This document shows positions 1 through 13,000 of a DNA stretch of 60,000 nucleotides, in pieces. The stretch comes from Liolophura sinensis (Eukaryota > Mollusca > Polyplacophora > Chitonida > Chitonidae). Each line of letters begins with the position of its first letter. The first letter of the stretch is position 1. The notes beneath the pieces were generated by a model that did not search any database, had not been told where the DNA came from, and saw only the letters and a list, made by a program, of their open reading frames with translations. The stretch is from assembly GCF_032854445.1 (NCBI RefSeq), contig NC_088296.1, positions 4,427,246 to 4,487,245 on the forward strand. The letters run 5' to 3'. Made by a program: the position numbers and the translations under genes.

Positions 1-3000
1 GTACTCTGTACATGAACATTCATGTCTCCACAGCTATAACTTGGCACTGTACCACCACGTCAACTATACTTTGTACTCTGTACATGAACATTCATGTCTC
101 CACAGCTATAACTTGGCACTGTACCACCATGTCAACTATACTTTGTACTCTGTACATGAACATTTATGTCTCCATAGCTCTAACTTGGCACTGTACCACC
201 ACGTCAACTATACTTTGTACTCTGTACATGAACATTTATGTCTCCATAGCTATAACTTGGCACTGTACCACCATGTCAACTGTACTTTGTACTCTGTACA
301 TGAATAGTTATGTCTCCACAGCTATAACTTAGCACTGTACCACCATGTCAACTATACTTTGTACTCTGTACATGAACATTCATGTCTCCACAGCTGTAAC
401 TTGGCACTGTACCACCACGTCAACTATACTTTGTACTCTGTACATGAACATTCATGTCTCCACAGCTGTAACTTGGCACTGTACCACCACGTCAACTATG
501 CTTTGTACTCTGTACATGAACATTCATGTCTCCACAGCTATAACTTAGCACTGTACCACCACGTCAACTACACCTTGTACTCTGTACATGAACATTTATG
601 TCTCCACAGCTATAACTTGGCACTGTACCACCATGTCAACTATACTTTGTGCTCTGTACATGAACAGTTATGTCTCCACAGCTATAACTTGGCACTGTAC
701 CACCATGTCAACTATACTTTGTACTCTGTACATGAACAGTTATCTCCACAGCTATAACTTGGCACTGTACCACCATGTCAACTACACCTTGTACTCTGTA
801 CATGAACAGTTATGTCCTCCACAGCTATAACTTAGCACTGTACCACCATGTCTACTATACTTTGTACTCTGTACATGAACATTCATGTCTCCACAGCTAT
901 AACTTGGCACTGTACCACCATGTCAACTATACTTTGTACTCTGCACATGAACATTCATGTCTCCACAGCTGTAACTTGGCACTGTACCACCACGTCAACT
1001 ATACTTTGTACTCTGTACATGAACATTCATGTCTCCACAGCTATAACTTGGCACTGTACCACCATGTCAACTATACTTTGTACTCTGTACATGAACATTT
1101 ATGTCTCCATAGCTCTAACTTGGCACTGTACCACCACGTCAACTACACCTTGTACTCTGTACATGAACATTCATGTCTCCACAGCTATAACTTAGCACTG
1201 TACCACCACATCAACTACACCTTGTACTCTGTACATGAACATTTATGTCTCCATAGCTCTAACTTGGCACTGTACCACCACGTCAACTACACTTTGTGCT
1301 CTGTACATGAACATTCGTGTCTCCACAGCTATAACTTGGCACTGTACCACCATGTCAACTATACTTTGTGCTCTGTACATGAACAGTTATGTCTCCACAG
1401 CTAAAACTTGGCACTGTACCACCACGTCAACTATACTTTGTACTCTGTACATAAACATTTATGTCTGCATGGCTGTAACTTGGCACTGTACCACCACGTC
1501 AACTATACTTTGTACTCTGTACATGAACATTCATGTCTCCATAGCCATAACTTGGCACTGTACCACCACGTCAACTATACTTTGTACTCTGTACATGAAC
1601 ATTCATGTCTCCACAGCTATAACTTGGCACTGTACCACCACGTCAACTACACCTTGTACTCTGTACATGAACATTTATGTCTCCACAGCTATAACTTGGC
1701 ACTGTACCACCACGTCAACTACACCTTGTACTCTGTACATGAACATTCATGTCTCCACAGCTATAACTTGGCACTGTACCACCATGTCAACTATACTTTG
1801 TGCTCTGTACATGAACATTGATGTCTCCACAGCTATAACTTAGCACTGTACCACCATGTCAACTGTACTTTGTACTCTGTACATGAACATTTATGTCTCC
1901 ACAGCTATAACTTGGCACTGTACCACCATGTCAACTATACTTTGTACTCTGTACATGAACATTCATGTCTCCACAGCTATAACTTAGCACTGTACCACCA
2001 CGTCAACTACACCTTGTACTCTGTACATGAACATTCATGTCTCCACAGCTATAACTTAGCACTGTACCACCACGTCAACTACACCTTGTACTCTGTACAT
2101 AAACATTCATGTCTCCACAGCTATAACTTGGCACTGTACCACCATGTCAACTACACCTTGTACTCTGTACATGAACATTCATGTCTCCACAGCTATAACT
2201 TGGCACTGTACCACCATGTCAACTATACTTTGTGCTCTGTACATGAACATTCATGTCTCCACAGCTATAACTTAGCACTGTACCACCATGTCAACTGTAC
2301 TTTGTACCCTGTACATGAACATTTATGTCTCCACAGCTATAACTTGGCACTGTACCACCATGTCAACTATACTTTGTACTCTGTACATGAACATTCATGT
2401 CTCCACAGCTATAACTTAGCACTGTACCACCATGTCAACTATACTTTGTGCTCTGTACATGAACATTCATATCTCCACAGCTATAACTTAGCACTGTACC
2501 ACCACGTCAACTACACCTTGTACTCTGTACATGAACATTCATGTCTCCACAGCTCTAACTTGGGACTGTACCACCACGTCAACTACACTTTGTGCTCTGT
2601 ACATGAACATTCATGTCTCCACAGCTATAACTTGGCACTGTACCACCACGTCAACTATACTTTGTACTCTGTACATGAACAGTTATGTCTCCATAGCTCT
2701 AACTTGGCACTGTACCACCACATCAACTACACTTTGTGCTCTGTACATGAACATTCATGTCTCCACAGCTAAAACTTGGCACTGTACCACCACGTCAACT
2801 ATACTTTGTACTCTGTACATGAAGAGTTATGTCTCCATAGCTATAACTTGGCACTGTACCACCACGTCAACTATGCTTTGTACTCTGTACATGAACATTC
2901 ATGTCTCCACAGCTATAACTTAGCACTGTACCACCACGTCAACTACACCTTGTACTCTGTACATGAACATTTATGTCTCCACAGCTATAACTTGGCACTG

Positions 3001-6000
3001 TACCACCATGTCAACTATACTTTGTGCTCTGTACATGAACAGTTATGTCTCCACAGCTATAACTTGGCACTGTACCACCATGTCAACTATACTTTGTACT
3101 CTGTACATGAACAGTTATCTCCACAGCTATAACTTGGCACTGTACCACCATGTCAACTACACCTTGTACTCTGTACATGAACAGTTATGTCTCCACAGCT
3201 ATAACTTAGCACTGTACCACCATGTCTACTATACTTTGTACTCTGTACATGAACATTCATGTCTCCACAGCTATAACTTGGCACTGTACCACCATGTCAA
3301 CTATACTTTGTACTCTGCACATGAACATTCATGTCTCCACAGCTGTAACTTGGCACTGTACCACCACGTCAACTATACTTTGTACTCTGTACATGAACAT
3401 TCATGTCTCCACAGCTATAACTTGGCACTGTACCACCATGTCAACTATACTTTGTACTCTGTACATGAACATTTATGTCTCCATAGCTCTAACTTGGCAC
3501 TGTACCACCACGTCAACTACACCTTGTACTCTGTACATGAACATTCATGTCTCCACAGCTATAACTTAGCACTGTACCACCACATCAACTACACCTTGTA
3601 CTCTGTACATGAACATTTATGTCTCCATAGCTCTAACTTGGCACTGTACCACCACGTCAACTACACTTTGTGCTCTGTACATGAACATTCGTGTCTCCAC
3701 AGCTATAACTTGGCACTGTACCACCATGTCAACTATACTTTGTGCTCTGTACATGAACAGTTATGTCTCCACAGCTATAACTTGGCACTGTACCACCACG
3801 TCAACTATACTTTGTACTCTGTACATAAACATTTATGTCTGCATGGCTGTAACTTGGCACTGTACCACCACGTCAACTATACTTTGTACTCTGTACATGA
3901 ACATTCATGTCTCCATAGCCATAACTTGGCACTGTACCACCACGTCAACTATACTTTGTACTCTGTACATGAACATTCATGTCTCCACAGCTATAACTTG
4001 GCACTGTACCACCACGTCAACTACACCTTGTACTCTGTACATGAACATTTATGTCTCCACAGCTATAACTTGGCACTGTACCACCACGTCAACTACACCT
4101 TGTACTCTGTACATGAACATTCATGTCTCCACAGCTATAACTTGGCACTGTACCACCATGTCAACTATACTTTGTGCTCTGTACATGAACATTCATGTCT
4201 CCACAGCTATAACTTAGCACTGTACCACCATGTCAACTGTACTTTGTACTCTGTACATGAACATTTATGTCTCCACAGCTATAACTTGGCACTGTACCAC
4301 CATGTCAACTATACTTTGTACTCTGTACATGAACATTCATGTCTCCACAGCTATAACTTAGCACTGTACCACCACGTCAACTACACCTTGTACTCTGTAC
4401 ATGAACATTCATGTCTCCACAGCTATAACTTAGCACTGTACCACCACGTCAACTACACCTTGTACTCTGTACATAAACATTCATGTCTCCACAGCTATAA
4501 CTTGGCACTGTACCACCATGTCAACTACACCTTGTACTCTGTACATGAACATTCATGTCTCCACAGCTATAACTTGGCACTGTACCACCATGTCAACTAT
4601 ACTTTGTGCTCTGTACATGAACATTCATGTCTCCACAGCTATAACTTAGCACTGTACCACCATGTCAACTGTACTTTGTACCCTGTACATGAACATTTAT
4701 GTCTCCACAGCTATAACTTGGCACTGTACCACCATGTCAACTATACTTTGTACTCTGTACATGAACATTCATGTCTCCACAGCTATAACTTAGCACTGTA
4801 CCACCATGTCAACTATACTTTGTGCTCTGTACATGAACATTCATATCTCCACAGCTATAACTTAGCACTGTACCACCACGTCAACTACACCTTGTACTCT
4901 GTACATGAACATTCATGTCTCCACAGCTCTAACTTGGGACTGTACCACCACGTCAACTACACTTTGTGCTCTGTACATGAACATTCATGTCTCCACAGCT
5001 ATAACTTGGCACTGTACCACCACGTCAACTATACTTTGTACTCTGTACATGAACAGTTATGTCTCCATAGCTCTAACTTGGCACTGTACCACCACATCAA
5101 CTACACTTTGTGCTCTGTACATGAACATTCATGTCTCCACAGCTAAAACTTGGCACTGTACCACCACGTCAACTATACTTTGTACTCTGTACATGAAGAG
5201 TTATGTCTCCATAGCTATAACTTGGCACTGTACCACTGTGTCAACTATACTTTGTACTCTGTACATGAACATTCATGTCTCCACAGCTATAACTTAGCAC
5301 TGTACCACCACGTCAACTATACTTTGTACTCTGTACATGAACATTCATGTCTCCACAGCTATAACTTGGCACTGTACCACCACGTCAACTATACTTTGTA
5401 CTCTGTACATGAACATTTAAGTCTCCACAGCTATAACTTGGCACTGTACCACCACGTCAACTATACTTTGTACTCTGTACATGAACAGTTATGTCTCCAC
5501 AGCTATAACTTGGCACTGTACCACCATGTCAACTATACTTTGTACTCTGTACATGAACAGTTATGTCTCCACAGCTATAACTTGGCACTGTACCACCATG
5601 TCAACTATACTTTGTACTCTGTACATGAACATTGATGTCTCCACAGCTATAACTTGGCACTGTACCACTGTGTCAACTATACTTTGTACTCTGTACATGA
5701 ACACTGATGTCTCCACAGCTATAACTTGGCACTGTACCACCATGTCAACTATACTTTGTACTCTGTACATGAACATTGATATCTCCACAGCTATAACTTG
5801 GCACTGTACCACCATGTCAACTATACTTTGTACTCTGTACATGAACATTGATGTCTCCACAGCTATAACTTGGCACTGTACCACCACGTCAACTATACTT
5901 TGTACTCTGTACATGAACAGTTATGTCTCCACAGCTATAACTTGGCACTGTACCACCATGTCAACTATACTTTGTACTCTGTACATGAACAGTTATGTCT

Positions 6001-6155
6001 CCACAGCTATAACTTGGCACTGTACCACCACGTCAACTATACTTTGTACTCTGTACATGAACATTCATGTCTCCACAGCTATAACTTGGCACTGTACCAC
6101 CATGTTAACTATACTTTGTACTCTGTACATGAATATTCATATCTCCAGTACAATG
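1..6155. repeat. 72-bp satellite array, about 85 units
   Basis: A 72-bp unit (begins gtactctgtacatgaac, contains tgtctccacagctataac and cactgtaccaccacgtc) repeats head to tail from base 1 to about 6155, where the last unit decays. Units differ by point changes; a few 1-3 bp indels occur (for example a 2-bp loss near 743 and a 1-bp gain near 815). Because 72 is a multiple of 3, long reading frames stay open in two plus frames and in places on the minus strand, one reaching 727 codons (2963-5146). I read these as by-products of the period: no start context, splice structure or known domain supports a protein. The array begins outside the window. It lies beyond MCCC2 exon 10, so it may be inside the next MCCC2 intron. 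Confidence 0.97.
490..5240. repeat. 2,374-bp higher-order tandem duplication inside the satellite
   Basis: Diagnostic variants recur with an offset of 2,374-2,375 bp: 588/2963, 848/3222, 1235/3609, 2531/4905 and 2776/5150. The first copy spans about 490-2865 and the second about 2865-5240. The period is 33 units minus a shared 2-bp deletion. Only a handful of differences separate the copies (for example ctaaaac at 1402 against ctataac at 3776, and a 1-bp insertion near 815). The duplication is therefore recent, or is an assembly duplication. Confidence 0.9.
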
Positions 6156-6202
6156 TACATGATACTTTTTCCTGCTGATTAAATTCTTCCTTTTCCAATT
6201 TG

Positions 6203-6330
6203 TATGTATTTATTTATTTGATTGGTATTTTACACCGCTGTCAAGGATATTTCACTTATACGATGGCAGCCAGCATTGTAGAGCCTGGGGAAAAGCCCAC
6301 AACCATCGGCAGGTTGCTATCAGGTCGCTA
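6203..6330 (-). mobile_element. SINE-A fragment
   Basis: Reverse-oriented 3' part of the commonest SINE here ('SINE-A', my label). It has the TTTATTTATTTGATTGGT tail complement, then the element's CTTATACGATGGC and CAGCATT core and the GGCAGGTTGCT segment. The tRNA-like head is missing. Confidence 0.75.
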
Positions 6331-6499
6331 GCAAAAGCTGGACTTGTTCTAATTTGTGTATATTTTCAGCAATGGATGATTTGACTAACAAATACACATA
6401 GCTACTTGCAGGAGGAGATTTATTTTATGTATTTATTTGTTCCTCTATACATACATTTATTTACTAGTATTTATTTATTTATTTATTTGTTTATTTATT

Positions 6500-6660
6500 T
6501 GGTGGTTTGGCCATGCTTTAATACACCATACTCATGAATTATTCATGGATAATTTAGTTATACAACAGAGGGCATATTTAAGGTGAAAATCGGGGCTATG
6601 CACAGGAATTAAACCACTGCCCTCTGGCAAGACTCTGAAAAAAAACCTCAAGACTTGAAT
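6500..6660 (-). mobile_element. SINE-like fragment (family E)
   Basis: Starts with a TTTATTTATTTGGTGGTTT tail complement. It shares a body (ATACACCATACTCATGAAT, then AAACCACTGCCCTCTGGCAAG) with pieces at 7140, 14385, 20290 and 56310. Related to SINE-A at the tail but with a different body. Diverged. Confidence 0.5.
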
Positions 6661-6958
6661 TAATGATACATGGAATGGAGTCTGTGACCTCTGCCAAGGT
6701 CAACACATGAAGAGTTCAGGCGCAAAAGCAGATAAATGTCATTCATGCCAAGACATTAAAAAATTCATGGATTTTTTCATGTTTTTGATATCTTTGTATT
6801 TGTTTTCCCATCTCTGTGATAATTCACTTTTTTTCACATAGACCTTCATATGCCTGCAGTCCTAAAAACAGGAGGTAAATACAAAATTTAATTTGTTTTG
6901 TAATGGCAAATTGAAATGAATTTGTCTGTTCTTTGCTCCTGAATTAATTTTTACCTAC

Positions 6959-7054
6959 CTCCCGTACATCAAACGTTTTTTTCAAGTTGTCTCCAACAAT
7001 TCCATATAACTCATCTGCAGGGTACAGGGGTGCCTCTGGGGCCTCCACTGTTAC
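6959..7054 (-). CDS. MCCC2: MCCC2 exon 10
   Basis: 96 bp, phase 0 in and out, acceptor ag at 7055-7056, donor gtaggt below 6959. Encodes [20 protein letters not shown] and then [12 protein letters not shown], matching the human [21 protein letters not shown] segment. Last MCCC2 exon visible; the protein continues off the left edge. Confidence 0.96.
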
Positions 7055-10000
7055 CTAGGCAACACAACAAGTAGTACATTTTAACTATTTGTTATTTAGC
7101 AGCAAGTTGAAATATTGGTTTCTCATACTATAGCATTCACATTTATTTGAGGAGAAACCAGAATGTACAGGGTAAACCAATGACCTTTGGCAAGTTACTG
7201 ACAAGACTTTTCACAGATATACACACAATATTGCTGGAACAGAAGGTCTTCAAAGAGACTCCTTAGACTCTGCATATGGTTACCTGAGTGTCAAATAAAG
7301 CTATTGTCACCAAGGCCCAAGGTAAACAGCGAAACGGAATGTCTGTCTTAGGCTGGGATTGAACACGTAACCCTTGGTGTACAGTAACTAAGCTAGCATA
7401 TACATGTAGTAACAGCATAGCACTTACTGAAAGTTTCAACCTTTTCAACTGCTAAAACACTTTTTTCAGTGGAATTTATGCATACAGCAATTATGATAAT
7501 AAATGTGATGGTATAAAATAATTTGTTTATGTCATTAAAGATGCAAGCTTCACAAAACTGCGCAGATTACTTCTCTATACCCCATAGATTTGGCAGAATG
7601 TGTCAAAATACTGGCTGCAGAGGCAGCTGAAACGGCTGAAGAATACAGGTATGTCTACATGTTGTAGGAACATTACAAAGAAACACAACCTGCAAAATGT
7701 CACCGTTCGTAATTGCCTTATAAGGAATGTTTATTTGTACCATATGAATGCATGAAAACAAGAAAATTCACAAAATTTACAAATCGAGTTGAAAATGCAA
7801 AACTCCTGCAAGTAATTCCAAATTAATATAAGGGGAGACAAAATGAATCTCTACACCAAATTTAAACAAAATCGGACCGTGTTTGGTGTGATTATTGAAC
7901 AAGGACCAATGACCAATGAGACTATTAAATGTCCATGGATTAGGCTGGTTTTGGAACTTGATCAAAACCAACAATACCACCAAGAATCCCACAACTCAAA
8001 CACAACACATGCAAAATTTATGCACATGGATTAGGCTGGTTTTGGAACTTGATCAAAACCAACTACCACCAAGAATCCCACAATTCAAACACAGCATATG
8101 CAAAACTTATGCACATATTCGGCTGATTTTCAAACCTGAAATCAGCACAAGCAATTTGATCAATTCTGACGCTGTGAGGTTAGGTACATTTTATGCTGGC
8201 TTTTTCTCTGGCCGTACCTGGGAAGATCTGGCAGCAACCTGCGATGGCTATGAGTTTTCCTTGGGCTCTGCCTGGTTTTCTTCCACAATAATGCTGGCTG
8301 CCGTCGTATAAGTGAAATATTCTTGAATACGGCAAAAAACGCCAATCAAATAAATAAAACAAATATTTTGGAGCAGTTACTGGGAGAAGAGCCAAAGCAG
8401 GGCAGATTTATAACTCCAAATTTTATTCCTCACTTTCGCAGAAGCACTGGATATCAATAATGATCAACATGATGGAAGAAGAGGAAAAAGAAGAAAAGAA
8501 TCTTACATTTGGAGATTTCTGGTAGTTAAGATGACTCACAACCTTCCTGGCAATGTGCAATGCATGCTGGTCGTCCTGTGCGTAATGGTCCGTCACACCA
8601 GACTTGCTGAAACACACAACCCAGTCTGAGCTGCAATCTTCTGTCATGTGATACAATCTCACACACGGAAAAATGACTTAAGCTGCAAATTTTGCAGGAT
8701 TCTGCTAGTTCTGTTAATCTTTGAAAAGCGTTTTGGGGTTTGTTTGGAAGATAAAATGATCTTCTACTTGAAGAAAATGTAGGACTTAATTCCAACGTAA
8801 TATTTTATGACATTTGTTTGCCTCTATTTTTAGTTTGAAAAACTTGATGTTTTCTTCAAATGTACCAATATTAAAATTTCATTAGCATGGAACATACATC
8901 CTTCTGGTACTGTTAAGTTAAGAAATAAAGCGCAGTTCGCCATGTTCAAATCACCTAGATAATGCACAGGAGACAGGAGTTGTCCACTGTTTGAGAACTT
9001 AGGACACAGGCCGCCCGAGTTCTCTAACAATGGCCAGTTACTGACATTATCCCGTGTATTTCAACGCCAGCCTGACACAGACCAGTGGCTGCAGTGGTGC
9101 TGAGACAGTGGTTTGTGTATCGCCGACTAACTCCTGCATCACGGGAAATGTCTACCATCACAGAGCACAAGCCCAGCGCATGCTTGTAATACCAGCAATC
9201 TGCCATTTTAGATGGGTTACTGGTAAGAGAATATTCAAAAAATTATTATCGAAATGGAACCGTCCCAGCGTCCATGACGAGGGCGGCAACTGTGTGTAGA
9301 TTTGAGCACACTTCACTCACCACTGTTTTTAGTGTTACGACTGTTGGAAGTATGTTAGAATGTTATAAAGATAAATCATGTTGTTGACTGCAACACCAGG
9401 GGTTCAAAACCGACTACAAAATCTAACTCTCTTCTGAGATCTACCGTACTGGTTCCCCTGAACATTACATTTCGTTGCATCTAAATTACAGCATTCAGCA
9501 GAAGCACACATTTTTTGATGATTACAGTCAATGCAAACTGAATGAAATGTTAATGTAATAAAAGAAAGGCATACAGCATGGAGATGAAAACCAGAGCAGC
9601 GACGACAGTGTGATAGACGTACAGCATACAGGGTAAAATCAAAGCAGTGATGACAGTGTGATAGACGTACAGCACAGAGGGTAAAATCAGAGCAGTGACA
9701 ACAGTGTGATAGACGTACAGCACAGAGGGTAAAATCAGAGCAGTGACAACAGTGTGATAGATGTACAGCATAGAGGGTAAAACCAGAGCAGTGATGACAC
9801 TGTGATAGACGTACAGCATAGAGGGTAAAATCAGAGCAGCGATGACAGTGTGATAGATGTACAGCACAAAGGGTAAAATCAGAGCAGCGACAACAGTGTG
9901 ATAGATGTACAGCATAGAGGGTAAAATCAGAGCAGTGATGACAGTGTGATAGATGTACAGCATAGAGGGTAAAACCAGAGCAGTGATGACACTGTGATAG

Positions 10001-13000
10001 ACGTACAGCACAGAGGGTAAAACCAGAGCAGCGATGACAGTGTGATAGATGTACAGCACAAAGGGTAAAATCAGAGCAGCGACAACAGTGTGATAGATGT
10101 ACAGCATAGAGGGTAAAATCAGAGCAGTGATGACAGTGTGATAGATGTACAGCACAGAGAGTAAAACCAGAGCAGTGATGGCAGTGTGATAGATGGACAG
10201 CATAGAGAGTAAAACCAGAGCAGTGATGACAGTGTGATAGACGTACAGCACAGAGGGTAAAATCAGAACAGCGTCGACAGTGTGATAGACGTACAGCACA
10301 GAGGGTAAAATCAGAGCAGTGACGACAGTGTGATAGACATACAGCATAGAGGGTAAAATCAGAGCAGCGACGACAGTGTGATAGATGTACAGCATAGAGA
10401 GTAAAACCATTACAGCGACGACAGTGTGATAGACATACAGCACAGAGAGTAAAACCAGAGCAGTGATGACAGTGTGATAGACGTACAGCACAGAGGGTAA
10501 AATCAGAGCAGCGACGACAGTGTGACAGATGTACAGCACAGAGGGTAAAATCAGAGCAGCGGCGACAGTGTGATAGACGTGCTGGCATGGAACATGGCAA
10601 ACTATACTTTATTACTTAACTTACATGTACCAGAAGGGTGTATGTCTGAGTTCCATGCTAATGAAAGCTTGTTATTGGTAAGCGAAGAAGTACGGCCTCG
10701 TCAATTAACCTCAGTTAAGGTTTTATTCTCGCTGTTCATATAAATGAATAAATAGCAGTAAATTACACCTCCCCTAGCACCATAGCTTAAGCAGAATTAG
10801 GTCCAAGAAAAAAATGCACTGATGTTAACTGCAATTTATTAGACATCACTAGTGTAGAATTACTCAAAATGATGTGTTGTCATTACATTTAACATATTTG
10901 TACAAGAACATTAAAACAATGCAAATGGGCCAGGGCTCGGGGATGCTTAGTCTATAAGGATACTCAGGCCACCTGTGATATATCACAGTCCAGTGCTTCT
11001 TTAACTCTACTGACCAGTATTCTTCTGGTTTTGACCAGCAGCTCACTGTTAATTTCGAGCCAAGTCAAGTGACCATGCTTGTACTTGTGCCTAGTCATGT
11101 ATAGTAGTGCCTAGTCGTGTATAGTAGTGCCTAGTCATGTATAGTAGTGCCTAGTTGTGTACAGTAGTGCATAGTTGGTTATAGCAGTGCCTAGTCATGT
11201 TTAGCAGTGCCTAGTCTTGCACATGAGTGCCTAGTCGTGTACAGCAGTGCCTAGTCATGTATAGTAGTGCCTGGCCATGTATAGTAGTGCCTGGTCGTGC
11301 ATAGCACTGCCTAATTGTGTATAGTAGTGCCTAGTCGTGTATAGCAGTGCCTAGTCATGTATAGCAGTGCCTGGTCTTGTATAGCAGTGCCTGGTCATGT
11401 ACAGCAGTGCCTGGTTGTGTACAGCAGTGCCTGGTCGTGTACATCAGTGCCTGGTCATGTACAGCAGTGCCTAATTGTGTATGGTAGTGCCTAGTTGTGT
11501 ATAGTAGTGCCCAGTCATGTACAGCAGTGCCTGGTTGTGTATAGCAGTGCTGAATGCGCTTTGTGAAACTGGCCCCTGGCTCACTAGACGAAACTCCCTT
11601 CTCAATTATATGCTGGATGAAATAACAATTAAACCTAGAACAATATGTCTGTACAGTACAGACTAGAGATACTTTAATATCAGACCAACTTAGAATTTCG
11701 AAAGTTTTTCAAGAGCACAAAGAACAAAGAAAAAAATTTACAAATTGTTGAAAAACAAAAATGATTTATGAGTACCTGCAGTGAAGATCAGCGCCACCTA
11801 GTTCTTCAGGGGAGACAACTTGTCCCAAAGCTGCCTTAACCTGCAACAACCAGCAACAGCTTAAAACATATATCAAAGAAATAACACAAAATCTGCCTGT
11901 GATTCTGCGAATCTATTGGTTGAAAAAGGGTGTTGTGCTTAGTGACAAAAAAAAAAAAAAAATCTATACATTACATTTTGTGGCAAAGTGGTCTACCAAC
12001 TGCATTATACACCTATGCTATGAACACCCCCACTATGAAATTCTTTGTTAACAAGTTAAGTTCTCTGGACAAAATCATGCGAATTTAACTGCTTTTGACC
12101 TACAGGTTACCCACAGAATGCAATCCTAAAATTTGTAGCTGTGCTTGAATTTTTGACTTCTTAAGACATTTGATACATACAGGTCTTGGTCTTAAGAGGT
12201 GAGTGGGTACTCTAGCAACACCGTCTTCTTGCCACAAATTTTGGTGAGTCATCTGTTACTTGCCATAATATGGTTCATTTTTATGCCAACATAAGGAAAC
12301 ATTTCATTTTCTCACTTTCTGCTCACTTGAAATGGCAAGATGGAAAGGGAAAAATTGCTTGTCAGCTATTTTCTCATGCCAGGTATGGATTTTAGGGCAA
12401 ATGAAGTTGTGCCCGGTTTCTTCCCAACATAATGCTGGCCGCCCTTATGACTAAAACTTTATGAAAACTGTATTGTATAAGTTAAATATTTTTGAGTACA
12501 ACGTAAAACAACAATCAAATAAAAAAATCAAATAAACAGGGCAAATATGGTGTGGTCTCAACCCAGTGGTCATATAATACCTGAGAGTGGTCAATTCTGC
12601 TGGTATTTAACCTGCCATGGCATAAGATACCGTAGTAAAATAGCCCTTCACTACCATCAAGCATCACTTTGCTGCCACACAGCAGCACAACCTGAAAACC
12701 ACGGATTGTTTTGCTCATGGCTTACTCTTTTTGACACAAGCAGACTATTCATACCAGGGGTGGTCCCGCCAGAAAAATAGTCCCCTGGTTCTTGACGATG
12801 ATGCTCTCATCTGACATCGCTGGAACGTAAGCCCCTCCTGCAGTACAGCTGCCTAGTACAACTGCTATCTGAAAAAAACAGTGTGGAAGAACTATTTATT
12901 TATTAGTTATTTGCTGATTGGTGTTCTATATTGTACATAAGAATGTTTCACTTATATATCAGTGGCCAGTTTTATGGTGAAAAAAAAAAAACAGACAGAG

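Larger units (their letters stand above)
8853..10690. mobile_element. 1.84-kb element bounded by about 100-bp inverted repeats
   Basis: The arm at 8853-8950 (TTTCATTAGCATGGAACATA, TTCTGGTACTGTTAAGTTA) is the imperfect reverse complement of 10588-10690 (AACATGGCAAACTATACTTT, GTACCAGAAGGGTGTATG, CCATGCTAATGAAA). Between the arms lie a tyrosine-recombinase relic (9024-9206) and a 48-bp tandem array that nearly abuts the right arm. The whole sits in MCCC2 intron 8. This architecture is seen; the class is uncertain. It could be a foldback or non-autonomous DNA element that carries or has captured a Crypton-type recombinase piece. No target duplication was identified. Confidence 0.65.

Noticed and set aside
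2963-5146. 727-codon open frame (and many shorter ones) in the 72-bp satellite
   Set aside because: Period divisible by 3 keeps several frames open on both strands; no domain, splice structure or start context. Treated as satellite.
7560-7648. Possible plus-strand exon reading [20 protein letters not shown] before a GTATGT donor
   Set aside because: Helical-looking peptide with AG/GT borders, but no known protein recognised and no partner exons found in the MCCC2 intron.
9404-10600. 398-codon Cys/His-rich minus-strand frame
   Set aside because: It is the 48-bp array read in one frame; a second frame of the same strand is also open for 329 codons. The Cys/His spacing does not match a zinc-finger family.
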